A program made the position numbers and the translations under genes. Of a stretch of DNA of 5,430 nucleotides, positions 1 to 5,430 are shown piece by piece. Numbering within the stretch: the stretch's first letter is position 1; the number at the start of each line of letters is the position of its first letter. The stretch is from an uncultured Sphingomonadales bacterium (GTDB lineage Bacteria; Pseudomonadota; Alphaproteobacteria; Sphingomonadales; Sphingomonadaceae), in assembly GCA_903958285.1 (NCBI GenBank), contig CAJBSR010000001.1, forward strand, positions 1 through 5,430, written 5' to 3'. The notes under the pieces are model-generated. The model was given only the letters and a program-made list of their open reading frames with translations. It was not told where the DNA came from and did not search any database.

Positions 1-745
1 GCTTGGAGAGCTTTGCCCCATCTGCGCCGTGGATCAGCGGGACGTGCGCATAGATGGGCTCCGGCCAGCCCATGCCGCGGATGAGAGCAATTTGGCGGAA
101 GGCGTTGTTCAGATGGTCATCGCCGCGGATGACATGGGTGATGCCCATGTCATGATCGTCCACAACCACACTCAGCATATAGGTGGGCGTCCCGTCTGAC
201 CGCAGCAGGATCATATCGTCCAACTCGGCATTGGCGACGGTGACATCACCCTGGACGAGATCACTGATCGTAACGCTGCCTTCGGCCGGAGCCTTCAGGC
301 GAACGACGAAGGGCTTGTCGGCGGGCAGATCCGCCTCGGCTGCGTCGCGCCAGGGGCTGCGGATGCGGAAGGGGCGCTTCTCCGCCTCTGCCGCGGCGCG
401 CATGGCGGCAAGCTCGTCCTGCGTCAGGAAGCAACGATACGCATGGCCGCGCGCGACCAGTTCATGTGCAACCTCGGCATGCCGCGCCGCGCGGGAGAAT
501 TGATAAACTTCGTCGCCATCCCAATCGAGATCTAGCCAGCGTAGCCCGTCCAGAATCGCTTCAATGGCGCTGTCGGTGGATCGGGCGCGGTCGGTATCTT
601 CGATGCGCAGCAAGAACTTACCGCCCATGCGCCGGGCATAGAGCCAGTTGTAAAGCGCCGTGCGCGCGCCGCCAATGTGCAGATACCCCGTTGGAGACGG
701 AGCAAAGCGCGTAACGACGGTCGCATTTTCTTGACTTGCGCCCAC
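1..745 (-). CDS. gltX: Glutamyl-tRNA synthetase (GluRS), N-terminal part, cut by window edge
   Basis: Class I aminoacyl-tRNA synthetase that charges tRNA(Glu), and in many alphaproteobacteria also tRNA(Gln) for later amidation, with glutamate in the cytoplasm. I translated the whole stretch by eye: 248 codons are open without a break. Visible motifs are [10 protein letters not shown] (residues 11-20) running into the HIGH signature as HIGG (23-26), RIEDTDRAR, the SDGTPTY segment, [22 protein letters not shown], and the KMSKS-type loop as KLSK (245-248), which falls exactly on the left edge. The C-terminal anticodon-binding part lies outside. The frame has no ATG between an upstream TAG (near 817) and the HIGH motif. 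I chose GTG at 745-743 because a GGAG lies 9 nt upstream (755-758). The in-frame TTG codons just upstream (the nearer at 760-758) are less likely starts. The gene is divergent from comEC. Family assignment is firm; the exact start is not. Confidence 0.96.
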   Translation of the reverse strand, partial: MGASQENATVVTRFAPSPTGYLHIGGARTALYNWLYARRMGGKFLLRIEDTDRARSTDSAIEAILDGLRWLDLDWDGDEVYQFSRAARHAEVAHELVARGHAYRCFLTQDELAAMRAAAEAEKRPFRIRSPWRDAAEADLPADKPFVVRLKAPAEGSVTISDLVQGDVTVANAELDDMILLRSDGTPTYMLSVVVDDHDMGITHVIRGDDHLNNAFRQIALIRGMGWPEPIYAHVPLIHGADGAKLSK

Positions 746-754
746 GCGCGGTTT

Positions 755-758
755 CTCC
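755..758 (-). promoter_or_regulatory. Ribosome binding site of gltX (GGAG), supports the GTG start
   Basis: On the minus strand GGAG is followed by 9 nt and then GTG at 745. It is the only good Shine-Dalgarno match near an in-frame start codon, and it decides the start because the frame has no ATG here. An ATG at about 726-724 is out of frame with the synthetase and would not produce it. Confidence 0.55.
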
Positions 759-769
759 AACAAAAGGAC

Positions 770-2938
770 ATGGCCAGCACTGCCGGTGAGGCCCGCAGCA
801 CGGGGTTTGGCGCGCTAAAAGCACGCGGGGACAGCTATGTCCACAGGCTTTTGTGCACTGCCGAAAACTGGCTGGAAATGGAGCGCGAACAACTCCCCCT
901 TTGGCTGCCTGTCCTGCTGGGCGCGGGGATCGCGTTCTGGTTCATTCTGCCACTCCAATCCATGTGGGTGGCTGTCATCCTCGGGGGCGGATCTCTCGTG
1001 ACAGCAGGGCTGTGCGTTGGCTGGCAAAGGCGCATCGGGTTGGCCCTGATGTTGGGTGGATTGGCGCTGGCGGGCGGGTGCGGCCTTGTCTGGACACGGA
1101 GCCATATGGTGGCAGCACCAGTGATCTCGCGTCCTGCTGTTGTGGATGTGTCAGGTACGATCGAGAAGGCGGAAAGGCTCGTTTCGCGCGGAAACTGGCG
1201 CCTGACCATCGCGACGCAGCCATCCGCCGAAGTGCCACCCCGCATCCGGATTTCGGTTCCGCTCGACGATCTCGACGTAACGCCGCCTGAAGGGGCCTCG
1301 ATCCGTTTGCGTGCGCGGCTGATGCCTCCACCACCGCCTGCCGTGCCCGGCGGCTATGATTTTCGGCGGCAGGCATGGTTCCTCGGGCTTGGGGCAGTCG
1401 GCAAAGCGATTGGCCCAGTCACCATTGAAGGGGGCGACGATGCACCTTCGCTGCGCCAGCGCCTGAGCGCCCATATTGCAGCGCAACTTCCCGCCCGAGA
1501 AAGCGGCATCGCAGCGGCGCTGGCAACAGGGGATCAGGGCGGCATCGCAGAAGAAGATCAGGAGGCGATGCGCGCCAGCGGGCTTGCGCACCTTTTGTCG
1601 GTGTCGGGGCTGCATATTTCCGCTGTGGTGGCGGCCGCCTTCCTTCTTTCGATGCGATTGCTCGCATTGAGCCCCCGGCTGGCGCTTTCCTGGCCCTTGC
1701 TCACCATTTCGGCAGGGATCGCCGCGCTCACAGGCGTGGCCTATACGCTCCTGACCGGTTCCGAAGTGCCAACGATCCGGTCGTGCATCGCGGCTATTCT
1801 TGTCCTTATCGGGATGGTGCTGGGGCGGGAGGCGATGACATTGCGGCTGGTGGCCACCGGCGCGCTGGTTGTTCTTCTGCTGTGGCCCGAGTCGCTCGTC
1901 GGGGCGAGCTTTCAGCTGAGCTTTGCGGCGATCACCGCGATTGTCGCTCTGCATGAGAGCCGCTGGGTCCGGCAGTTCCTCGCCCGGCGGGAGGAAGGAT
2001 GGGGACGTCGCTTCGCCCGGGGACTCGCCGGGCTGCTGCTGACGGGGCTCGTGGTGGAGGTCGCGCTGGCGCCCATCGCGCTGTTTCATTTCCACAAATC
2101 AGGCCTTTACGGGGCGATGGCCAATCTCGTCGCCATTCCGCTGACGACCTTTGTCATCATGCCGGCCGAAGCGTTGGCGCTGCTGGCCGATGCCATTGGG
2201 GCAGGCGCACCATTCTGGTGGGTGGTGGATAAGGCCATTGCCGCCTTATTGTGGCTCGCGCATCTCGTCGCGGCGCAACCAGGGGCTGTCGCCATGCTGC
2301 CATCGGTGCCGGTTGCAGCTTACGGGATGATGATTGGCGGCGGTTTATGGGTCATGCTGTGGCGCACGCGGCCCAGACTATTGGGATTGATACCCCTTGG
2401 GGCGGGCGCAATGATAGCCCTTTCAGCACCCACGCCGGACCTGATCATTACCGATGATGGGCGGCATCTGGCGGTACGCGACGATGCCAGGCGTCTCGCC
2501 ATATTGCGCCCAAAGTCAGGGGATTTCGTGCGGCAAATTCTGGCGGAGCGGTCTGCCTATGCAGGCGAACTGGATGATCTGGATGTCGCGCGCCACGCGG
2601 ATTGTACCCCCGATGCCTGCGTCATTCCGTTGCAGCGTGGCGGCCGGACATGGACGGTGCTCGCCACGCGCAGCCGCCACATGATCGACTGGCGCGATCT
2701 GATGGCGTTGTGCCGGAAGGCCGATATCATTGTGAGTGAACGGTTGCTGCCACGCGCCTGTATCGGCCGGTGGCTGACCATTGATCCGCGCATGTTGCGG
2801 CAGACCGGCGGGCTGGCAATTGTACTCAACCCGCCAAAGATTGAGACAGTTCGGCCTGCATCGGACGACCACCCATGGATGGCCGTCCGTGCTGATCTTC
2901 CTCAATACCGGCGGAGCAACCCTGCCAAACGGCCCTGA
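770..2938 (+). CDS. comEC: ComEC/Rec2-family DNA-uptake membrane protein with degenerate C-terminal domain
   Basis: Inner-membrane channel family that carries single-stranded DNA into the cytoplasm during natural transformation; 722 aa from this start. In order: three hydrophobic segments near residues 43-62, 66-84 and 88-108; a soluble OB-like (DUF4131) region about 124-220 with the family-typical [12 protein letters not shown]; then the Competence domain with [12 protein letters not shown] (273-284), [10 protein letters not shown] (from 330) and [13 protein letters not shown], with many membrane helices to about 550. A soluble tail (about 557-722) sits where other members carry a metallo-beta-lactamase-like nuclease, but no HxHxDH motif is present. 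It holds four cysteines (612, 617, 648, 664). I chose ATG 770, although its AAAAGGA is only 1 nt upstream. The frame is open from 677, but that part runs antisense into gltX. TTG 851 or ATG 878 (M37) are alternative starts. The end overlaps lexA by 37 bp. Whether this organism takes up DNA cannot be judged from the window. Confidence 0.93.
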   Translation: MASTAGEARSTGFGALKARGDSYVHRLLCTAENWLEMEREQLPLWLPVLLGAGIAFWFILPLQSMWVAVILGGGSLVTAGLCVGWQRRIGLALMLGGLALAGGCGLVWTRSHMVAAPVISRPAVVDVSGTIEKAERLVSRGNWRLTIATQPSAEVPPRIRISVPLDDLDVTPPEGASIRLRARLMPPPPPAVPGGYDFRRQAWFLGLGAVGKAIGPVTIEGGDDAPSLRQRLSAHIAAQLPARESGIAAALATGDQGGIAEEDQEAMRASGLAHLLSVSGLHISAVVAAAFLLSMRLLALSPRLALSWPLLTISAGIAALTGVAYTLLTGSEVPTIRSCIAAILVLIGMVLGREAMTLRLVATGALVVLLLWPESLVGASFQLSFAAITAIVALHESRWVRQFLARREEGWGRRFARGLAGLLLTGLVVEVALAPIALFHFHKSGLYGAMANLVAIPLTTFVIMPAEALALLADAIGAGAPFWWVVDKAIAALLWLAHLVAAQPGAVAMLPSVPVAAYGMMIGGGLWVMLWRTRPRLLGLIPLGAGAMIALSAPTPDLIITDDGRHLAVRDDARRLAILRPKSGDFVRQILAERSAYAGELDDLDVARHADCTPDACVIPLQRGGRTWTVLATRSRHMIDWRDLMALCRKADIIVSERLLPRACIGRWLTIDPRMLRQTGGLAIVLNPPKIETVRPASDDHPWMAVRADLPQYRRSNPAKRP
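815..843 (-). promoter_or_regulatory. Weak candidate promoter for gltX inside the 5' end of comEC
   Basis: On the minus strand TGGACA (843-838, five of six with TTGACA) is separated by 17 nt from TTTTAG (820-815, only three of six with TATAAT). It would start a transcript near 808 with a leader of about 60 nt. Because only 24 bp separate the two divergent start codons, any gltX promoter must lie in or near the comEC coding region, which makes the location reasonable. The -10 match is poor, so this is a suggestion only. Confidence 0.2.
829..842. repeat. Short inverted repeat GGACA-GCTA-TGTCC
   Basis: Perfect 5-bp arms flank a 4-nt centre. It lies in the presumed first codons of comEC and overlaps the -35 element of the weak gltX promoter candidate, so it could be an operator. 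It is short enough to occur by chance in GC-rich sequence, and I do not recognise it as a known regulator's site. Confidence 0.2.
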
Positions 2939-3579
2939 ATGCGGACCTGCTTTGGCGCATAGCGCTGCGGCTCATAGGCGCGGTTGGCCGGATCCAGCCG
3001 GACCATATTGCCTTCGTTGCGGAAATATTTGAGCGTGGCTTCCGCATCGTCGATCAGAGCGACGACAATGTCACCGGGGCGAGCCATGTCTGCCTTGCGA
3101 ATGAGCGCATAGTCACCATCCAAGATGCCGGCTTCGACCATCGAGTCACCGGAGACTTCCAGCGCATAATGTTCGCCCGGACCAAGCAAGGCGGCAGGCA
3201 CGGAGAGAGATGTCTGGCCTTCCATCGCTTCGATCGGAAGACCAGCGGCAATCCGGCCGTGCAGAGGAATTTCCAGCACGTCATTGGCCGGTGACGGGGC
3301 AGGCGCCTCCCGCTTGGGCAATTCGACGACGTTGCTTGTGGTGACAGCCTTTGGCGCGTCGCCCCGTTCTGGCATCTTCACGACTTCCAGAGCCCGCGCA
3401 CGGTTGGCAAGGCGACGGATGAAGCCACGTTCTTCCAACGCGGAGATTAGCCGGTGAACCCCGGACTTGGACTTGAGATCCAGAGCTTCCTTCATTTCCT
3501 CAAATGAGGGCGACACGCCAGTATCGGCAAGCCGATCATAGATGAAACACACCAGTTCATGCTGTTTACGCGTGAGCAT
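2902..3579 (-). CDS. lexA: LexA repressor, self-cleaving regulator of the SOS response
   Basis: Represses DNA-damage genes and is inactivated when RecA-ssDNA stimulates its autoproteolysis; 225 aa, a normal alphaproteobacterial length. The N-terminal winged helix-turn-helix covers about residues 1-66 (start [13 protein letters not shown], recognition region near [17 protein letters not shown], 36-52). A linker rich in Pro and Ala spans about 70-100. The C-terminal S24 peptidase domain follows, with the scissile Ala112-Gly113 in [11 protein letters not shown], catalytic Ser146 in [10 protein letters not shown], and Lys184 in EATLKYF; all key residues are intact. The ATG at 3579 has a strong GGAGG (3586-3590) 6 nt upstream. 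An SOS box and promoter lie directly in front, indicating autoregulation. It follows moeA on the same strand after 56 bp, so read-through from the trp/moa transcript is also possible. Its 3' end overlaps convergent comEC. Confidence 0.98.
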   Translation of the reverse strand: MLTRKQHELVCFIYDRLADTGVSPSFEEMKEALDLKSKSGVHRLISALEERGFIRRLANRARALEVVKMPERGDAPKAVTTSNVVELPKREAPAPSPANDVLEIPLHGRIAAGLPIEAMEGQTSLSVPAALLGPGEHYALEVSGDSMVEAGILDGDYALIRKADMARPGDIVVALIDDAEATLKYFRNEGNMVRLDPANRAYEPQRYAPKQVRIQGRLAGLLRRY

Positions 3580-3585
3580 CTCACA

Positions 3586-3590
3586 CCTCC
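3586..3590 (-). promoter_or_regulatory. Ribosome binding site of lexA (GGAGG)
   Basis: GGAGG on the minus strand lies 6 nt before the ATG at 3579. It is the strongest Shine-Dalgarno sequence in the window and fixes the lexA start. Its strength contrasts with moaC and moeA, which have none worth the name and appear to rely on coupled translation. Confidence 0.85.
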
Positions 3591-3596
3591 GCTATG

Positions 3597-3611
3597 GAAC
3601 GAACGCGGAAC
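3597..3611 (-). promoter_or_regulatory. SOS box (LexA operator), GTTC-N7-GTTC
   Basis: The plus strand reads GAACGAACGCGGAAC, that is GAAC-N7-GAAC; on the lexA strand it is GTTC-CGCGTTC-GTTC. This is an exact match to the direct-repeat LexA operator known from alphaproteobacteria, which differs from the palindromic CTGT-N8-ACAG of E. coli. It ends 17 bp before the lexA start codon and shares its first base with the last base of the -10 box, so bound LexA would cover the transcription start. A third GAAC at 3601-3604 lies out of register between the two. Confidence 0.88.
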
Positions 3612-3639
3612 GTGTAGGAAACATTTGGGGTCGCGTCAA
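3611..3639 (-). promoter_or_regulatory. Sigma70-type promoter of lexA
   Basis: On the minus strand the -35 is TTGACG (3639-3634), then a 17-nt spacer, then the -10 TACACG (3616-3611). The -35 is five of six with TTGACA and the spacing is optimal; the -10 keeps TA and the A of the fourth position, acceptable for a GC-rich alphaproteobacterium. Transcription should start about 7 nt downstream, inside the SOS box. The -35 hexamer contains the TGA stop codon of moeA (3638-3636). Confidence 0.7.
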
Positions 3640-4814
3640 GCGATCTTGATGATGTCCACTTCGTCCCCCGCCTGTGCTGCCGGACGGTCTGCGGGACGGA
3701 CGATCAGCGCGTTGGCACGGGCCAAAGCGCGCAGGGCGGCGGAGTCGTTCATTCCAATGGGGGTGGCCTGCCCATCGGTGAGGATCGCGCGGATATGATC
3801 AGTACGATTGGTGACGGCTGGCAGGGCACTGCCGAGGATCGCCTTGTGGCGCTGAGGTAAAGGTTCCGGTGCGCCGGACAGGGCAGCGATCAATGGCTGG
3901 GCGAACAAGATGGCTGTGACAAAGGCGGAGACGGGGTTGCCAGGCAGTCCCAGCACCAGCGCCTGGCCAAGCTGCCCCGCCATTAATGGTTTTCCGGGCC
4001 GCATCGCGATTTTCCAAAAGTCGATCTGCGCGCCTGCGGCCTCCAGCGCGGGCTTCACATGGTCATGATCGCCCACCGAAGCGCCACCGGTCGACAGGAT
4101 GATGTCGGCATCAGCCAATGAAGCAAAAACGGCGGTTAGTTTCGCAAGATCATCGCGCACGATGCCATGGTCAGTCGTGACACAGGCTGGGGCCGACAGC
4201 AGCGCGTGCAACATTACGGAATTGGACGCCGGTATCTGGTCGTTGCGCACGGGGGCACCGAGTGGCACCAGTTCATCGCCGGTGGAGAGGATCGCAACCC
4301 GAATGGGGCGGCGGACGGAGACATCTCGATGGCCGCCCATCGCGGCCAGCGCGATGCGGGCGGGGGTCAGCTGTTCTCCGGCGGACACGAGGAGGTCGCC
4401 TGTGGCAAAGTCTTCACCGGCCTTGCGGACGTGGCGGCCGGCCACCAGATCCAGCGGTGCCGAAAGATGGATGATGTCACCTTCTGCCCGCATGTCTTCC
4501 TGCATGATGACAGTGTCGGCCCCTTGGGGCAGGGGGGCGCCTGTGAAGATGCGGACGGTGTCGCCCGGCCCGAGTGCCCCGGAAAAGGCAGCGCCTGCCG
4601 CCGACTGCCCGATCAGCCGCCAAGGCCCCGGCCCATCAGCAAAGCGGACGGCATAGCCATCCATGGCGGACAGATCGCGCACGGGTTGCGTCCGTTGCGC
4701 GAGGATGTCTGCGGCGGCATAGCGGCCCGCGGCGGCGTGCAGGGGGATGGTTTCGGCGGGGACGGGCTTGGCCAGCGCAAGAAGGCGGCGTTGTGCCTCT
4801 TCCAGCGCGATCAC
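3636..4814 (-). CDS. moeA: Molybdopterin molybdotransferase MoeA
   Basis: Catalyses the last step of molybdenum cofactor synthesis, inserting molybdate into adenylylated molybdopterin in the cytoplasm. From the start chosen here it has 392 residues, the usual family size. Visible are DLSAMDGYA (about 47-55, substrate-site Asp) and [10 protein letters not shown] in the N-terminal MoeA domains; [10 protein letters not shown] (177-186), [11 protein letters not shown] (241-251), RPGKPLMAG (272-280) and GLPGNPVSA (289-297) in the MogA-like domain; and a C-terminal MoeA domain to the end. There is no ATG in frame near the start. I prefer GTG at 4814-4812 because it forms a 4-bp GTGA overlap with the moaC stop codon, as moaC does with trpC. 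TTG at 4829 would add five residues and is the alternative. Neither has a clear Shine-Dalgarno sequence, which fits coupled translation. Only a short gap follows before lexA, and no terminator hairpin is evident. Confidence 0.96.
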   Translation of the reverse strand: MIALEEAQRRLLALAKPVPAETIPLHAAAGRYAAADILAQRTQPVRDLSAMDGYAVRFADGPGPWRLIGQSAAGAAFSGALGPGDTVRIFTGAPLPQGADTVIMQEDMRAEGDIIHLSAPLDLVAGRHVRKAGEDFATGDLLVSAGEQLTPARIALAAMGGHRDVSVRRPIRVAILSTGDELVPLGAPVRNDQIPASNSVMLHALLSAPACVTTDHGIVRDDLAKLTAVFASLADADIILSTGGASVGDHDHVKPALEAAGAQIDFWKIAMRPGKPLMAGQLGQALVLGLPGNPVSAFVTAILFAQPLIAALSGAPEPLPQRHKAILGSALPAVTNRTDHIRAILTDGQATPIGMNDSAALRALARANALIVRPADRPAAQAGDEVDIIKIA

Positions 4815-5284
4815 GGCTGGGCGCGCCAATCGCCAGAGCGTCCGCCTGATTTGGCGAGGAGCCGGATGCCGGACATGATCATGCCTTTATCGAGCGCCTT
4901 GGCCATATCGTAGAGCGTGAGCAACGCGACCGACGCGGCGGTGAGTGCTTCCATCTCGACGCCGGTTTGTCCGCTGGTGCGGGCCGTGGCGGTGACGCGG
5001 ATGCCCTTGTCTTCAAAATCAAAATCGACCGTCGCAGAACTCAGCGCAATCGGATGGCAAAGCGGGATGAGATCGCTGGTCTTCTTCGCAGCCATAATGC
5101 CGGCCACGCGGGCAACGGCCAGAACATCGCCCTTCTTTGCCGTTCCGTCCCGGATCGCGGACAAAGCTTCAGCGGACATAGAGATGCGGCCCTCGGCAAT
5201 CGCCTCTCGTGACGTTGTCGCCTTGGCACCGACATCGACCATGTGGGCGGCGCCTGCGTCGTCGAGGTGGGTCAGCTTGCTCAT
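4811..5284 (-). CDS. moaC: Cyclic pyranopterin monophosphate synthase MoaC
   Basis: Converts the product of MoaA (3',8-cyclo-7,8-dihydro-GTP) to cyclic pyranopterin monophosphate, the first molybdopterin precursor; a cytoplasmic hexamer in known members. Its 157 residues match the family's usual length. Key features are R26, K51, [14 protein letters not shown] (66-79, with H77), [20 protein letters not shown] (108-127) and the D126/K129 region, lining up with active-site residues known from E. coli MoaC. The start is ATG 5284-5282, whose ATGA overlaps the trpC stop. An in-frame GTG at 5359 is longer but lies inside trpC and would put a non-family extension before the typical MSKLTHLD start. 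There is no strong ribosome binding site, so translation is probably coupled to trpC. MoaA and MoaD/E are not in the window. Confidence 0.97.
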   Translation of the reverse strand: MSKLTHLDDAGAAHMVDVGAKATTSREAIAEGRISMSAEALSAIRDGTAKKGDVLAVARVAGIMAAKKTSDLIPLCHPIALSSATVDFDFEDKGIRVTATARTSGQTGVEMEALTAASVALLTLYDMAKALDKGMIMSGIRLLAKSGGRSGDWRAQP

Positions 5285-5430
5285 GCGCCGGTGATGAGGG
5301 TGCGTGTCGCCGCCTCGACATCGGCCTGTCGCATCAGGCTTTCCCCAACGAGGAAGCAACGCACGCCGTGTTCGGACATGGCGAGAAGGTCGGCATGGCT
5401 GCCAAGTCCGCTTTCGGCGATGAAGGTGCA
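5281..5430 (-). CDS. trpC: Indole-3-glycerol phosphate synthase, C-terminal 49 residues (partial)
   Basis: Tryptophan pathway enzyme that closes the indole ring from carboxyphenylamino-deoxyribulose phosphate. Only the end is present: the translation begins [10 protein letters not shown] at the right edge and ends RTLITGA followed by TGA at 5283-5281. The AESGL segment and LVGESLMR are the late beta-strand phosphate-binding loops of the (beta/alpha)8 barrel of this family, and [11 protein letters not shown] is its usual last helix. The stop shares ATGA with the moaC start. The rest of the gene, and presumably trpD and trpG, lie beyond the right edge; that last point is inferred from common alphaproteobacterial gene order. 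Confidence 0.94.
   Translation of the reverse strand, partial: CTFIAESGLGSHADLLAMSEHGVRCFLVGESLMRQADVEAATRTLITGA

Noticed and set aside
677..769. Upstream extension of comEC to ATG 677
   Set aside because: The added 31 residues ([15 protein letters not shown]...) are the antisense of the gltX HIGH region and resemble no ComEC N-terminus.
1151..2095. 314-codon open frame antisense to comEC
   Set aside because: Its product is a run of Arg, Gln, His and Pro with no recognisable domain, typical of the reverse frame of a GC-rich hydrophobic gene. comEC on the other strand has clear family motifs throughout.
2980..3004. GC-rich symmetry around CCGGATCCAGCCGG as a possible terminator
   Set aside because: It is imperfect, has no T-run, and lies inside the lexA coding region where codon constraint explains it.
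4167..4913. 248-codon open frame on the plus strand across moeA and the end of moaC
   Set aside because: It is antisense to two genes with firm family motifs, and its product is Gly/Arg/Asp-rich with no domain I recognise.
5285..5359. Upstream extension of moaC to GTG 5359
   Set aside because: It lies wholly inside trpC in another frame. The ATG at 5284 gives the normal MoaC N-terminus and an ATGA overlap.
1..5430. Search for a mobile element, defence system, CRISPR, toxin-antitoxin pair or riboswitch
   Set aside because: All but about 80 bp is covered by six housekeeping-type genes in an order familiar from alphaproteobacteria, with uniform base composition by eye; I saw no repeats, transposase motifs or structured leader.

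Overview
The window reads as ordinary core chromosome of a high-GC alphaproteobacterium, most likely of the Sphingomonadales. The reasons are the GC-rich codon use, the gene order trpC-moaC-moeA-lexA facing comEC-gltX (an order I recall from alphaproteobacteria in general), the style of the protein sequences, and an alphaproteobacterial SOS operator (GTTC-N7-GTTC) in front of lexA. Lineage is inferred from memory of family sequences, not from a search. I see no insertion sequence, phage gene, CRISPR array, tRNA or rRNA.

Layout. Positions 1-745 (minus) hold the N-terminal 248 codons of gltX, glutamyl-tRNA synthetase, cut by the left edge just after its KLSK motif. Only 24 bp separate its GTG start from the probable ATG of the divergent comEC (770-2938, plus), a multi-pass membrane protein of the ComEC/Rec2 DNA-uptake family. 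The last 37 bp of comEC overlap the last 37 bp of the convergent lexA (2902-3579, minus), the SOS repressor. Upstream of lexA come moeA (3636-4814), moaC (4811-5284) and the last 49 codons of trpC (5281-5430), all on the minus strand. Coding density is nearly complete; the largest gap is the 56 bp lexA promoter region at 3580-3635.

How the genes fit together. trpC, moaC and moeA are joined by 4-bp stop/start overlaps (ATGA and GTGA), so tryptophan synthesis and two steps of molybdenum cofactor synthesis are probably translated from one message. lexA can be read through from that message. It also has its own promoter, TTGACG-N17-TACACG, whose -35 box contains the moeA stop codon and whose -10 box touches a perfect GAAC-N7-GAAC SOS box, the arrangement expected for LexA autorepression. 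ComEC has the N-terminal OB-like region and the competence membrane domain, but its C-terminal region lacks the HxHxDH metal signature of nuclease-type ComEC proteins.

I found no undescribed system. The points worth a second look are the lexA control region, the degenerate ComEC tail with four cysteines, the overlapping gene ends, and the non-ATG starts of gltX and moeA.
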